DNA from: Gnetum montanum
Lineage: Eukaryota > Streptophyta > Gnetopsida > Gnetales > Gnetaceae
Assembly: GCA_015680685.1 (NCBI GenBank)
Contig: MNCI01036754.1
Location: forward strand, 368,253 to 388,803
Direction of reading: 5' to 3'
Length of the DNA: 20,551 nt
Position 1 is the first letter of the stretch. Each line of letters begins with the position of its first letter. A model generated the notes under the pieces. It saw nothing but the letters and a program-made list of their open reading frames with translations, was not told the origin of the DNA and did no database searches. Below are positions 1-10,520 of this stretch, one piece after another. The translations under genes and the position numbers were made by a program.

Positions 1-480
1 TGAACCGATGCAACCGTGGTTACCAAACACTAATCGTTGCTGGGATCACCATGCGTAACGCACGTGCGCGAAGTGGTCGTACTGAGGCACTTAACTAGGA
101 GGAAAGGGTTGAGAAGGAAAACAGTAAATAACAAGTAATAAATAACAATAATAAATAACAAGTAATAAAATCCTATTCCATGCACTGCAAGGTTTATCTG
201 GAAAGCTCGTCTTTATTACCGTACACAAACTTGTGTTAAGGTACAATGTTTACTCGAATAAAGATCCGTTCACTTTGGGACTCCTACTGCGGGCACATGT
301 AAAATATTCTATCTTTGGAGTGATCAATCTGCCAGAGTTTCCCTACTGTCTAGCCTAGGATGAGGAAATAAGGTAGAGCCTCCTCTTATTTATAGATATG
401 ATGGTGCACCACGATATCACATACGCGATATCGCAGGGGAAGATGCAATATCGCGGCCCATGCGATATCGCATCCCATCA
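1..480 (-). repeat. 3' LTR of element 1 (truncated by window start)
   Basis: Position 1 aligns with 6120 of the right LTR, and similarity runs to the shared end at 480 (ends in CCCATCA). It contains the U3 palindrome cluster, a TATA box at 385-395 and an AATAAA polyadenylation signal on the minus strand (TTTATT at 212-217). Compared with the right copy it has extra AT-rich repeats at about 121-170 and one more palindrome copy near the end. The two copies differ by many scattered substitutions, so the insertion is not recent. Confidence 0.88.
385..471 (-). promoter_or_regulatory. U3 promoter of left LTR, element 1: TATA box and four palindromes
   Basis: On the minus strand CTATAAATAAG (385-395) is a good plant TATA box. 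Immediately upstream lie four copies of a 10-bp palindrome based on GCGATATCGC, at 411-420 (degenerate), 425-434 (perfect), 445-454 (one change) and 462-471 (perfect). Their position between the LTR end and the TATA box suggests protein-binding sites that control transcription; no specific factor can be named. Confidence 0.6.
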
Positions 481-516
481 TACCCCCATGACTAAATGAA
501 AACTCATCCTCAAGTT
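481..516 (-). other. Polypurine tract block, element 1
   Basis: Directly internal to the left LTR. On the sense (minus) strand it ends in AGTCATGGGGGTA before the LTR start TGATGGG, a short purine-rich tract in the right place to prime plus-strand DNA synthesis. The whole 36-bp block is conserved at 13231-13266 of element 2 with only two differences, although the sequence farther inside diverges. Confidence 0.65.
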
Positions 517-2170
517 CACTACAATAATATCAGGAAGGTATGGGATTATTGACTCAATGGAAACTAATGGGATGACATGTGAACGGATCATCATTACAAG
601 ACATAACAAAACTGGTGTTCATGACAACAAGGGTGAACACCTTATTACATTGACATCAGGCCTCATTTGGCAGCTAAGAGAAAAGAGAAGAGAGAAGAAA
701 GAAGAAGTCTTGTTGCTGCCAACGCCAAGATTGCGCCTTTCATTGTCCATCTATAAGCACATCATCGGTCTTGCTCCTTGCCTAATTGCTTCCTGCACTG
801 CTCCATTCTAAGCGTTCCTTCCAGATCCGATCCATTGTTGCATGATTACCATCTACACACACAACACAGTCTTATATTAGCAAAGGTAGATGAATTTCAA
901 TGTGGGCAATACCTTGCTTCGGTGTAAGTCCATTGGCTGAGTTGTGGTATGGCTGATTGCAGATCTAGAGATATAATAATGATGACTACCGAAGGTGTAG
1001 GGGTTAGGAGAAAATCAAAAAAATTGGGCCCCATATCCCCATGACTAATCGCGAACCTCCAGTAGTGAGAGAATGGAGAAAGAATAAGAACAAGAAGATG
1101 GAGAAAAAGGGACAACTAGGTCATTGAGAAAATAGATGTCAAGATGGAAATGAACAAAATAAAATTAATTGCAAAATGTTAAGGGAAAGAATTTAATGGA
1201 TGCACCAAATAGGAATGTCAGTGGGTCCTTTGGAACAACAGTTAAAGTCTTAACCATTAGAGTTTACCAATAAGAAAACGATGTAGCTACCAAAATATAC
1301 ACTAATGATACAACCGACAATGAGGTGAACAATGGAGATAAGGATGGAGAGAAGAGAATGGAATGGAATCCCAAGAACAAGGTGGTGTACAGCCCCTTGT
1401 GTATTTCATGATTAATGTGACTTGGCAAATCTCATTCCAACTTCGACCTCAAACCAACCACATCCAGTGACTTCGCATCAACGCACTTGGCCAAACCACC
1501 CACTTGAATAACAAGAATGATTCCTCCAAGAGCCACCACCATTCTGACAAAACAAAGGAGAGAATGGGAAGTGAGAAGAGCCTTAGTTAGAGGGAACGTT
1601 TTTGGTTCCATAACCAGTGCTTGTAGCCCAAGTTTATTTCATCTAAGGGGTGTGCTTTGAATTCTCACTTTTTTTTGTTTTGTTTTGTGTTTTTATGGGT
1701 GAGAACCACACCATGCAAAGACTTCTTATTTTTATTGTCTCAACTTCTGATAATTGGGTAACATCGGAATGGCAAGAAAACTCAAGAAGAAAACAACCAA
1801 GCACCCAAGAGAACGACCAATACAAATGCATCAAGTTCCCTTGAAGTCACACCCTTTTCAAACCTTGAGTCCTTCCTTAGTTGAGAAGTGCCTAGTCACC
1901 GATTCGTTAAAGTTCTTATTAGGAAGGGACTATACATTTCCAAACCAAGAGAAACCATAGACTTTGTGGATGGATGGATGAAGTGGACTCATTACCTGCC
2001 ATATCAAAAGAAACATACCTTAGTGTTAATATCATAACTTAAAGGTAAAAACCAAACATTAGCAATCAATAAGAAAACAGTTCATAGCATCGTGAAGAAC
2101 ACTTATTGGGTGACAAAATTACAGGATGGTTAACACACACACACAAAAATTGGAAAAATATAACGATGTT
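494..2170. other. Element 1 internal 3' region, no recognisable gene
   Basis: This stretch occupies the place where pol would be expected, but no reverse transcriptase or integrase motif is visible in any frame. One minus-strand segment starting with ATG at 1542-1540 stays open for about 95 codons to 1258 apart from one TGA. It begins with a hydrophobic stretch (MVVALGGIILVIQVGG) and is preceded by TTTTGTCAG, which resembles a splice acceptor. It matches no family I recognise. A partial copy of the AGTCATGGGG motif lies at 1037-1046. The region may be captured or unrelated filler sequence. Confidence 0.4.
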
Positions 2171-2290
2171 GTAAAACAAAAACATGTAAAACAAAAATGT
2201 GTTAAACAAAAACTTGTAAAACAAAAACGTGTAAAACAAAAACTTGTAAAACAAAAATGTGTAAAACAAAAACGTATAAAACAAAAACTA
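2171..2290. repeat. 15-bp minisatellite, eight units
   Basis: Eight consecutive 15-bp units of the form GTAAAACAAAAAYNT run without indels from 2171 to 2290. They differ mainly in the last three bases (CAT, TGT, CTT, CGT). Because the unit is a multiple of three, both strands stay open across it and spurious repeat peptides appear in translation. It lies in the non-coding internal part of element 1, between the protease and the 3' LTR. Confidence 0.92.
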
Positions 2291-2333
2291 AAAAGAACTG
2301 AGGGCCTCCAATGATCAACATAGGTGGCCATCT

Positions 2334-2344
2334 CCCCCATGACT
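2334..2344 (-). other. Internal polypurine-tract-like copy, element 1
   Basis: CCCCCATGACT here (AGTCATGGGGG on the sense strand) is followed by GAATGGAAA, extending the match to the terminal polypurine block of element 2 (GAATGAAAA) over about 20 bp. It lies on the sense strand between the protease and the minisatellite. It could be a second plus-strand priming site or the scar of an older internal boundary. Confidence 0.5.
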
Positions 2345-2596
2345 GAATGGAAAGGGAGAGATCCAAAATAATCAGCGCCTATTTGAATTTCGTAAAAGTG
2401 CCTAGCTTCTCCCCATTGATGTTCTCAGATTAAGGGGTGGAAGTCGACGAAGCTCATATTCCAATGTGTCTATGCCTTTGTTGTTAGCATGAGTTTCCTC
2501 AGTTCATTCCATGCATATTAGTTTGCTCTTTCTAGTAGTTGTCAACCACAGGGTATCTACTACTGGTGTGGTTGCTACATACAGGCACCTTTGAAT

Positions 2597-3112
2597 TTAT
2601 ATTTCTTGGGCACACCGATTAGATGGAAGAGATGCTAAACATTCTTCCATGTCATCACCCCCTGAGTCACTGTATGTGATGCATAGAACTTTCTTCTTCT
2701 CGATCTTTTCATAAATGTTTATCTTAGATATCTGCAAGGAAAGATCATGGATCCCTAGGTACGCATCTACTGTACTTAGCCATGGCCTTCCCATTATAAT
2801 TGGGAAGCCCTCATTGTCACTATTAACTTCTATCACCAGGAAGTCAGCTGGGTAAGACCACCCACACATAGTGGTAATGATGTCCTTCACCAATCCCAAG
2901 GGAATGGTGATGGACTGGTTAGCCAACTCCAGTTGAATATTTCTCTTCTTAAGTTGGAGCAGGTTCCAGGCTTGATACATTTCTCTTGAGATTAAGTTGA
3001 CTCTAAAACCTGAGTCAAGAAGAGCCTTATGTGGTTCGTTCCCGGTGATTGGTAAATAGATTAAAGGGCTCCCAGGGTCAGATAGCTTCCTAAGAAGGTG
3101 GCCTACCTTGAT
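2597..3112 (-). pseudogene. Retropepsin-like aspartic protease domain of element 1
   Basis: This is the C-terminal part of the Gag-protease frame, open from the TAG at 3113-3115 to the TAA at 2597. The catalytic motif reads ALLDSG (about residues 878-883 of the whole frame), followed by NLIS, a hydrophobic flap region and PIIMGRPWL (about 953-961), which matches the LxLGRPFL motif of plant Ty3/gypsy proteases. The order and spacing fit a complete retropepsin that would cut the Gag polyprotein. This domain has no internal stop. After it the frame continues for about 80 codons with scattered stops and no reverse transcriptase homology. Element 2 lacks an equivalent. Confidence 0.8.
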
Positions 3113-5656
3113 CTAGTTGGTTACGGTATGTGTTAACATAGCCATATGCATACAGCTTTGTTGTTGGACTGAAGGGTGCTCCGAAGTGTTAGATGGTGGA
3201 GGAGTGTACATCGGTTCAACCGCTTGTTGTTGCGAGAGTTTGTCTGGGCTTTTGGTTCTGAGGAAGGGTCTTCTCTTTTTACAGTTGTCAGAACCAACAG
3301 CAGGTTGAATATTTACAGCTCATGCAGCGTTACGTTGCTGCGGTTGAGTAGGAAGTTCCCCTTGCATTGTTGGCGCAGGTTGTATGGGAACTACAGGTGG
3401 AAGAGGTGTGGATGGAGTTGGAGGATGGGACACATGTGGAATGTCTCCTGAAGAAGAAGGAGTCCTCCTAAAGTACTCCCAAACTTGGTAGTGACGTTGG
3501 GGAGTTGTGTGATCCATAGAGTCACCTGGAGAAACCAGTTGCTACACATAATGGTCATAAGGATCAGGTTGCTAGTAAGGGTACTATTGTGTTGGCGGTG
3601 GCATCCCCCATGACTGTGGGTGTTGCCACTGCTGATGTTGTCTGATGGGTTGTGGTGGAGTTCCACTTGGATAGTACGTTAGTGGTTGGTGGAACTGCCT
3701 TGGGTTACCTTGTGGATAAGGTAACCTTTGGGGTGTTTGCCGTTGGTTGAGTCTTGGATTAAGTGCATACACCCCAGACTCCTGTAGATGTGAGATAATT
3801 GAACAACATCCCTTAGGATGGTCATATTGGTAGATCTCACATCCACTGTCATCGTCTGTGTCAGAATCCACAATTTCATTGGAGATAGAAATTTTCCCCT
3901 TACCCTTGTTATGTGCAAGGCCTAAATTTCTCCGCTTTGTCTTATCTTTGTCACTACTTCATTCCTCCTTAGACTCTTCTACAATTTTCAAAACACTTTC
4001 AAGTCTGGAGTCTAAGGAATCCCACAGCTGATCTACCTTAGCTGATACTTCAGTTGTTAATTTTTGAATCGGCAAGGTTTTTCTGTTCACCATCTCTTCG
4101 AGTGGCAACTCATCCTCCTCATCACAAAATTTCCATCCCTTCTTTCGAAGGGAGGGATCACGGTTGTATTCTTTCGCACTTTCCCTTTTCTGTAGCTCAC
4201 CTTCTTCTTTTGCTACTTGTTCCAACAAGCGATGTACTTCATGGGCTCTAAGTTGTGATAGTCTCCCTTGGGCATAAGTCCCAAGGGTTCTTCTAGTTTC
4301 ATGCCTTAGCCCATCCACGATGTGGCGAAGTTAATCTCGCTGAGCGTACCCATGGCCCGGGCAACGATGTAACAATGTATAGTAGTGGGCCATGGCAGCA
4401 TTCAAGGGTTCATGATGACCTTGCTTCCATCCTTGGATCTACTTACGCAAGTTAGACACTCTGGAGTACGTTTGATACTTATCGTTGAAGAGTTCTAACA
4501 TCGTACTCCACCTCCTAATGGTTTTCGGCTCTAAGGACCGGTACCAACTCTCTACTTCCTTAATGAGTGTCCTAGGAAACAACTTAAGTTTTTGCCACTC
4601 ATTTTCTACATTTTGCAAGGCGCAGGCATCGTGGAATGCTTGTAAATGATTTTGCGGATCTAAGTTGTATCCCCCTTCAAAGCGTGGGATATTGTTCATG
4701 TCTAATTGTTTGATCCAACTATCTTTTAAATGCCTTGTTGGAATTCTCATTGCCTCTGTTATGTCAAGCATACTTCAGGTGGCAAGTAGGGGCTCGTCAT
4801 GATCATCTCTTTCATGATGCCTGTGATGTCTTCGTTCTTTCCTACTTTCCCTTCATTCGTGCCCTTGTCCTCTCTCTTGACTTTCTCGTCGAGGTCTCTC
4901 ATTTCTCCTACCTCTATCCTCACCATTATGCTCATGATGGCTACGCCCAGATGTGGAAGGAGAGGGTGAGTGATGTGAAGAAGGGGAAGAAGAAGGAGAA
5001 CCATCGCCATGACGATGCTTCTTGCCTTCTTTTCGGCTACTTCGGCCCCAATTGTGATGACGATCTAAGTGCCCGTCCTTATCATGAGTTGTTGTTCCCT
5101 CTATGAACAGTTGGCATTCATAAGAATTAGAACCAATGTTATGTATTGTTGATTGTAGGTTTTGATACCCAGCCTCCTCACCATCATTAGGAGGGGGAAC
5201 ATCATTTGTTAGAGAACTCGTTATAATGGGTTCCTCATCTCCTATTTCACTAAGGATGTGCGGACCTTTGCCCTTCAACAATGTATGTTGGCTCTCTTGC
5301 CTTGAGTCCTTGATACGTTGTGCTTCTGTGGAATGATAATCCCTCATGTCAAAGTCTTCCGCAACATATTCAGCATATAATTTTGTCATGCTAATCTGTG
5401 CTAAGGCACGGAAGAGCATGTTAGGGACTAATCGATCTGGAGGTAACACGATGTTACCTTGCAAATCTCTCCATCACAGCTGTTCGTCTTGATGGAGGAT
5501 AAAGGTAAAGTCTGGAATATACTCATCAGGATGAGTATAGACTATCCAGTATTGTTTAGGACTTGGCTGATTTTGGTTATGTGTTTTTGATTGTCAACTA
5601 TTTCTTGTATTACCCCTAGGTGGTGTATTACTCTTGTGAGAAGAAGAAGAAGACAT
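2597..5656 (-). pseudogene. gag: gag-protease polyprotein gene of element 1, interrupted by nonsense codons only
   Basis: One minus-strand frame of 1,019 codons runs from ATG at 5656-5654 (MSSSSSHKSN...) to TAA at 2597. It has 12 internal stops: TGA at 5594, 5474, 4853, 4775, 3959 and 3320; TAG at 4439, 3584, 3572, 3542 and 3113; TAA at 4331 (lower coordinate of each). No frameshift is present. In order it contains an N-terminal region with YWIVYTHPDEYIPDF (about 34-48), a basic Ser/His/Arg-rich disordered segment (about 195-290), a retrotransposon Gag core (about 300-470; WYRSLEPKTIRRWSTM and YAQGRLSQLRAHEV match element 2), a Pro/Gln-rich linker and the protease. No CCHC zinc knuckle is visible. 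The 4439 TAG corresponds to Gln in element 2 (LRKQIQ), so at least that stop is a lost Gln codon. The product would form particles in the cytoplasm; as it stands the gene is not translatable. Confidence 0.85.
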
Positions 5657-5777
5657 TATGTCTTATCGTTATGCTATTTCACCATTATATAAATTTTTCT
5701 TTTAATTAACCTGAAGGTTCATTTAAGCTTACAACGATGTGAGTGATATCCTTATGTTATTCAGCGCAGACACTTAG

Positions 5778-5795
5778 TCCTCGGCAATGGCGCCA
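5778..5795 (-). other. Primer-binding site of element 1 (tRNA-Asp type)
   Basis: On the sense strand it reads TGGCGCCATTGCCGAGGA, one base downstream of the LTR end. It matches the complement of the 3' end of plant tRNA-Asp (TGGCGCCGTTGCCGGGGA) at 16 of 18 positions, with both changes G-to-A. This tRNA is the primer typical of Athila/Tat-type elements and fixes the element's orientation. Confidence 0.82.
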
Positions 5796-5796
5796 A

Positions 5797-6565
5797 TGAT
5801 GAGTGGCAAGATACCCCTACACTCAACTATACGAATACGAGCATAGCACGCGCGATCTGATCGAACTCTGTAGACTAAGTGCCTACACGCCCCATGGAAC
5901 ACTTAGGGTTAATCATTCGTTGTCTTTCTAGACTTACTTGTAGTTGTCATGGTGTATGGTTAAGCAAGTCTGAGGTATATGATTTTTATAGTCTTTTATG
6001 TTTTATGTCTTCTACGCTAACAGGGTGAAGGGTTGAGAAACTAATTACTAACTTTAACTAATGAACTAAGTCTAAATTAACCTAGCATCAACATCTGTTC
6101 CCACTTAATGTACACCCCCTGAATTGATGTAACCACGGATACCAAATGCTAATCGTTGCTGGGATTACCACGCGTAACGCACGTGCTCGAAATGGTCATA
6201 CTAAGGTACTTAACTAGGAGGAAAGGGTTGAGAAGGAAAAAAATAAATAACAATAATAAATAAAAAGTAATAAAATCCTATTCCATGCGTTGCAAGGTTT
6301 ATCCGGAAAGCTCGTCTTTATTGCCATACACAAACTTGTGTTCAGGTACAATGTTTGCTTGAATAAAGATCCGTTCACTTTGGGACTCCTACTGCGGGCA
6401 CATGGAAAATATTCTATCTCTGGAGTCATCAATCTGCCAGAGTTTCCCTACTATCTAGCCTAGGATGAGGAAATAAGGGAGAGCCTCCTCTTATTTATAG
6501 ATATGACAGCGCACCATGATATCACGTACGCAATATTGCGAGGGATGCAATATCGCGTCCCATCA
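5797..6565 (-). repeat. 5' LTR of element 1
   Basis: This is the complete 769-bp LTR. It runs from TGATGAGTGG to CCCATCA, giving 5-bp inverted ends TGATG/CATCA. Its outer segment aligns with 1-480. Its start closely matches the LTR starts of element 2 (ACCCCTACACTCAAC shared), showing that the two elements belong to related families. On the minus strand it holds U3 at its right end, a TATA box (6490-6500), and an AATAAA signal (TTTATT at 6317-6322) about 170 bp downstream of the TATA box. The PBS lies one base outside its left end. Confidence 0.9.
6490..6556 (-). promoter_or_regulatory. U3 promoter of right LTR, element 1: TATA box and three palindromes
   Basis: This has the same layout as the left LTR. 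The TATA box is at 6490-6500, with palindrome copies at 6516-6525, 6530-6539 (GCAATATTGC) and 6547-6556 (GCAATATCGC). Here all three copies differ from GCGATATCGC, and the changes at the CpG positions are C-to-T or G-to-A, as expected from deamination of methylated CpG. This LTR would have driven the element's own transcript. Confidence 0.6.
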
Positions 6566-7371
6566 ATGTGGAGCCTACATCAATAGACCCAAAAGGGACC
6601 CATTCCATAAGCTTCTTAAGCAAAATTCAACTTAGAAGTAAGAATAAGGAGAAAATTCCCCTTTTTATAAGAAAACTCTCAAAATGTAGATAATTACATC
6701 AAAGATGAGGAACCAAGCTAACTCACAACTCTCTCAAGGATCTTAAAGGCCACATATGTCCCCTCTGAATCCTCAATTGCTCACAATGGAGTTAAAGCTC
6801 AAGACAAGATACTTATAAAAAAAATTTCCAACCTCTCTCGAGTGCTCTCCCTTACCTTTGACTCAAACTCTTTTTGCACAAACTCTCAAAAGTCTTCTGA
6901 AATCTCTCTTCTTTCACTCTTACCCAAACTTAGGCCTTGAACTCTAATTTATAGCTTCTTGGTGTGACCTTTCATTGTCCCTCCAATTTGTCATTCAATT
7001 TGATATCCATTAAATTCTATACAAGACATCTTGAAGAAATAAAAGGCTTATTTTCCAAAAAAAAACTAGATCTCAAAGGAAACATCTTGCATGTTGGGGA
7101 AATGTCTTACTCCTAGAGGAGATGTCTCTCCAAATACGCCAAATTTTCAAGATGCTTGTTTTAAGGTATGAAACTTCCAAACACCTCCAAACAGATTTCC
7201 ATTAACCCCAAAGCCTTCTAAACTCATCAAAATGAGCCAAAAACACTCCTAAACATGCCAAAAAAACCCCTAGAGTCATCATCAATAGTCAACATTAGAA
7301 GACACATAAACAACACACACATGTCCAAAATAAATTAAGAATTACACAAGGGCTAGGTGACATCCTCATCA
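6566..7371 (-). repeat. Probable older LTR fragment on the minus strand, broken by element 1
   Basis: On the minus strand the block starts TGATGAGGATGTCACC at 7371, resembling the TGATGAG starts of the other LTRs. It is preceded by the purine-rich AATGAAAAG, which could be a polypurine tract. A TATA box (CTATAAATTAG) lies near 6945, followed by a T-rich and GA-rich leader. No second copy is present in the window, and the far end is cut off by the insertion of element 1, whose target duplication begins ATGTG at 6566. The assignment rests on layout only. Confidence 0.35.
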
Positions 7372-9133
7372 CTTTTCATTGCAACACTTGAATTAGCACT
7401 TAATTTACTTTCAAGTGGTTTACTTTGCATGCACTTTCCTTTCCTACACTTAGGGATTTAATATTTTATTTCATAGCATCATGAGAACAACCACTTTGAG
7501 TATAATATATTGATGCTTAGTAATCCTAGAAGTGAATACTTGGTACACCCAATAGTGAATACTAACACTTGGTAACCCAAAAATGTTAGTATAGATTCAA
7601 GATGTGTACAGAAAATGGAAATAGGTGCTTTACATTTAAAATAACTTAGACTAACTTTAATTTCATTGATTAGTTAAAATTTAATTTTTTAATCACTTCA
7701 CCCTTTTAATGCTTTTAATGCTAAAAATTAATAACAAAAAATATAAACATCTCGTGCCTCAATCGCACTAAACCATACCAATTGAATTAACACATGTAGC
7801 CCAATTGAATTAATACAGGTATCAATTGGGAAGATAATGACAAGCAATATTACACCTAATTATCTAAAGCACTAGTCACCCAAGGTTCCACAATTCAACC
7901 AGATCTCATGTACACACCAATGATTTATACAGTTGGATGTAGAAGACACTCGCAGCTCATCACCACACATAAAAAAGTAAGTTAAAGGTCTATAAATTAA
8001 AAGGAAATTTTTCTAATGTCACTATCAAGAGGATAGAACGATCCCTTGCCATATTTCTATTTGAAATAACTGTCTCAAAAAGTGCCATGACATGCTGATG
8101 CACACTTTAAAGAAATCAGAAGAAAATTTAACCTAAAATCTTAAAAGCTTTGTTGTAGATTCACGTGCCCAACATAGCCATCATTTGAATAGCGTAATGA
8201 GATCACATGGCTCCATTTGCACCTTGGAAGCTTTGATTAATACATTCAAAAATGGCAGTTTCCCTTTTTTTCACATTCAGTTTAACCTTCCATAACATGC
8301 TTGAATTAGACATTCTTTGAGTTTATTGCACAGTAAGTTTGGTCTTCAACCCAATAGCATGATGCTTAAGCATCAATGCTTCTGCCATAGCCTAGGAGTG
8401 TAGGAGTTTCACATAGCACTCTATTCCCATGCTCTACAATGTTTTTTTAAAAAGAAAATAGTAACTTTGAAGTAATTTACAATTTCTTAGCTATTTTCTG
8501 GCATCTTGCATAATGTAAAGACACCATCCCCTTTTGCCAATATCACCTACCAAGATTAATGATTGGAAAATTATTTTTATATAACAAAAACTTTTCCCAA
8601 CCAAGAAGTGGGTTGAATAACAAGTTTTCCCAACCAAAGCCTTATAACCCTAAAATGCTAAACCCAAAGTCATCATACCATAACTATCACCATAATGAGT
8701 TAAAATGAGTTACCCTCACTTTAATTCATTATTATATTTGTTACATGATAAAATAAAGAAGAATATGTTTTATAAGAAGTTTGTAACAAGTAAACTTTAC
8801 AAAATCTTAATTACATATGACAGATAATAAAAATATTGCAAAAAGAGGCATCACATTTATAACAAACAACATTCCCAAAAATCAAGCTCAAAAAACACAT
8901 GAGCAAGCAAAAGCAAAATTAGGGTTAAAAATTTCATTTGAAGAACAACACATAGGAAATTCATCCTAGATGACTAAGCATTCAAATTTGTGATTGTAGT
9001 CGTAATGAATCCAAAAAACAAATACAACTTTAAAGAAATCTTAAATAGTAAATAAGTATTTGAGCCTTCACCTATTCATCTACTATGAGGAAAGCTAGAA
9101 ATCAAGCGAGCCCTGACCTTTAGCACAAATTAT
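7372..9133. other. AT-rich intergenic stretch without recognisable gene
   Basis: Stops are frequent in all frames and no conserved domain is visible. There are small local direct repeats, for example two copies of a unit beginning CCAATTGAATTAA near 7778-7822 and a doubled TTTTAATGC near 7703. It may be the eroded internal region of the element whose LTR-like block ends at 7371. Confidence 0.4.
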
Positions 9134-9840
9134 TTGGAATTGATGGTCGATCTTAAGGCCTATGAGCAGATACCAACAATAGGTATGGAGGGCTACACAT
9201 CATTTAACATTCCAACCTCTAACTTAATTTTAGAAGCAGATATGTTAAACACTTTCAAATCATACAATGATATCATGGTTCAAATCTTCTATAGAGGTAA
9301 CTCTATTCACACTTCCATTAACAAAGAAGTCCTTAGACATGTTGTTGACAACAAGAATGTTTACTTGCCTCTCATACATATGCATGCCATAAATAGGAAT
9401 TCTCTTGCCCTAGCCATTCTATTAGATTAGGAATTCTAGGTTAATAGGACAAGTGTTTAGGTTAATGTCAATATCTTTGTAGTGTTTGAGCAAGCACAAT
9501 AGAAGGGTGTTGTTTCCAGAAGGTGGTGAGTAGCCCAAAATCAGTCTAAAAATTCTTTTAAAAATTAGATCCAAACATATTGTTGGACATTGTTAGAGTG
9601 TTGGCTTGCGGCAACTAAGAAATCCTTCTGTATTGCTAAACATCACTAGATCTACAAAAATTGACATGTTGAGAATCCCTTTGTGTTCTGACCTTATCAC
9701 CTAACATCGTTCATAGCAATGGAAATTGACTTACTTGTAATCATAGCATCTACTAGAATTGATATCTGCTACCGTGCTTTTAAAAAGGGCATATCATGCC
9801 CTATCGATTTTTGCGATAAAAATTAATATTACAAAACTAT
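9134..9840 (+). pseudogene. Decayed plus-strand coding frame, unknown product
   Basis: An open segment of 98 codons (9134-9430; first ATG at 9143) begins LELMVDLKAYEQ and is followed, in the same frame, by about 130 further codons interrupted by stops that are mostly TAG and TGA. The composition is protein-like (for example VFEQAQ then TAG, and LTSFIAMEIDLLVIIAS). I do not recognise the family. It lies on the same strand as the relic at 11421 and may have belonged to the same old element. A chance open frame in AT-rich DNA is possible. Confidence 0.3.
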
Positions 9841-10500
9841 ATCACTAGAAGTCACTAGATTGATAGATCCAAAGATGATCTTCAAGTTTTTAATTTTTAG
9901 TTACAAGCTTATATGTTCTAATATTATTAAGGGCAATAAAAATTGATATACTAGCATTTTTAGAAAAAATGTCTACAAATCAACATGATCCTTGATAAAT
10001 TGGAATACTTTCAAGCCCAGTTAAGTGAGGATGACATAGATCTATAACAGAGGCTCACAAACATTGCCATGCAAGGCAAATTTCAAGGCTTCTACATTCA
10101 AATTTATACAACATAACTTCAAATGTAGAGGGCAGGCAACATGACAAAATTCATCAATGCATGGGCATGAAAACATGAATGAAATTGTCCAAATCTACAT
10201 AATATATCTTGAAACATCATAGGCTAAGCTATACTTGAACTTGAAGGCTTAATTCAAGATCAATACATCAATGAGAAAGGTTTTCAATAGGATCTTAAAT
10301 GCCCTTGAACTAACAACATGAATTTTAAACATAGATTGTCTCAAATTGCTGCAAAAAACCTCCACAAATTCAGATCTACTTGATGCAGAAAAAACATAAA
10401 CAAAACTCAAGAATTAAAGGGGCTTTGAAGCATTCATAAATTTCATCTAACAATTGCATAAAAAACATTCATGATCAAAATTGAGGCAATTACATAAAAC
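9841..10500. other. AT-rich stretch without recognisable gene
   Basis: No frame stays open for a useful distance and no repeat or RNA gene is evident. The sequence is A-rich on the plus strand and ends at the target duplication of the SINE. Confidence 0.4.
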
Positions 10501-10520
10501 ATAAACATGTAATAAAACTA
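10501..10520. repeat. Left target-site duplication of SINE
   Basis: This 20-bp sequence, beginning ATAAACATG, is repeated without mismatch at 10691-10710. Long A-rich duplications of this kind are made by target-primed reverse transcription. Confidence 0.92.

Larger units (their letters stand above)
1..6565 (-). mobile_element. Element 1: non-autonomous LTR retrotransposon with gag-protease (left end outside window)
   Basis: Two direct repeats (1-480 and 5797-6565) flank an internal region whose coding sense is the minus strand, so the right copy is the 5' LTR. A tRNA-Asp-like primer-binding site directly abuts the right LTR and a C-rich block (G-rich on the sense strand) abuts the left one, as expected for a retrotransposon. 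The only recognisable coding region is Gag plus an aspartic protease. About 2.1 kb follows on the 3' side of the protease, where reverse transcriptase, RNase H and integrase would normally lie, and no trace of them is visible. About 323 bp of the left LTR lie before the window, implying a full length near 6.9 kb. The PBS and protease suggest an Athila/Tat-like Ty3/gypsy origin. The right flank begins ATGTG, the expected target duplication, but its partner is off-window. Confidence 0.88.

Noticed and set aside
557-811. Plus-strand 84-codon frame just inside the left LTR of element 1
   Set aside because: No domain, opposite to the element's sense, low-complexity centre, and no counterpart in element 2.
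2171-2290. CRISPR-like array
   Set aside because: The units are contiguous 15-mers without unique spacers, in a plant retroelement.
2126-2314. Open frames on both strands encoding VKQKL-like or FCFTS-like pentapeptide repeats
   Set aside because: They arise because the minisatellite unit is 15 bp and free of stops. There is no start context or flanking coding sequence.
494-2596. Search for reverse transcriptase, RNase H or integrase in the place expected for pol in element 1
   Set aside because: No YxDD, HHCC or DDE-type context was recognised in any frame on the sense strand, so the element is called non-autonomous.
4735-5106. Plus-strand 123-codon open frame
   Set aside because: It is the antisense shadow of the Gag frame, which has homology to element 2 and a recognisable Gag core.
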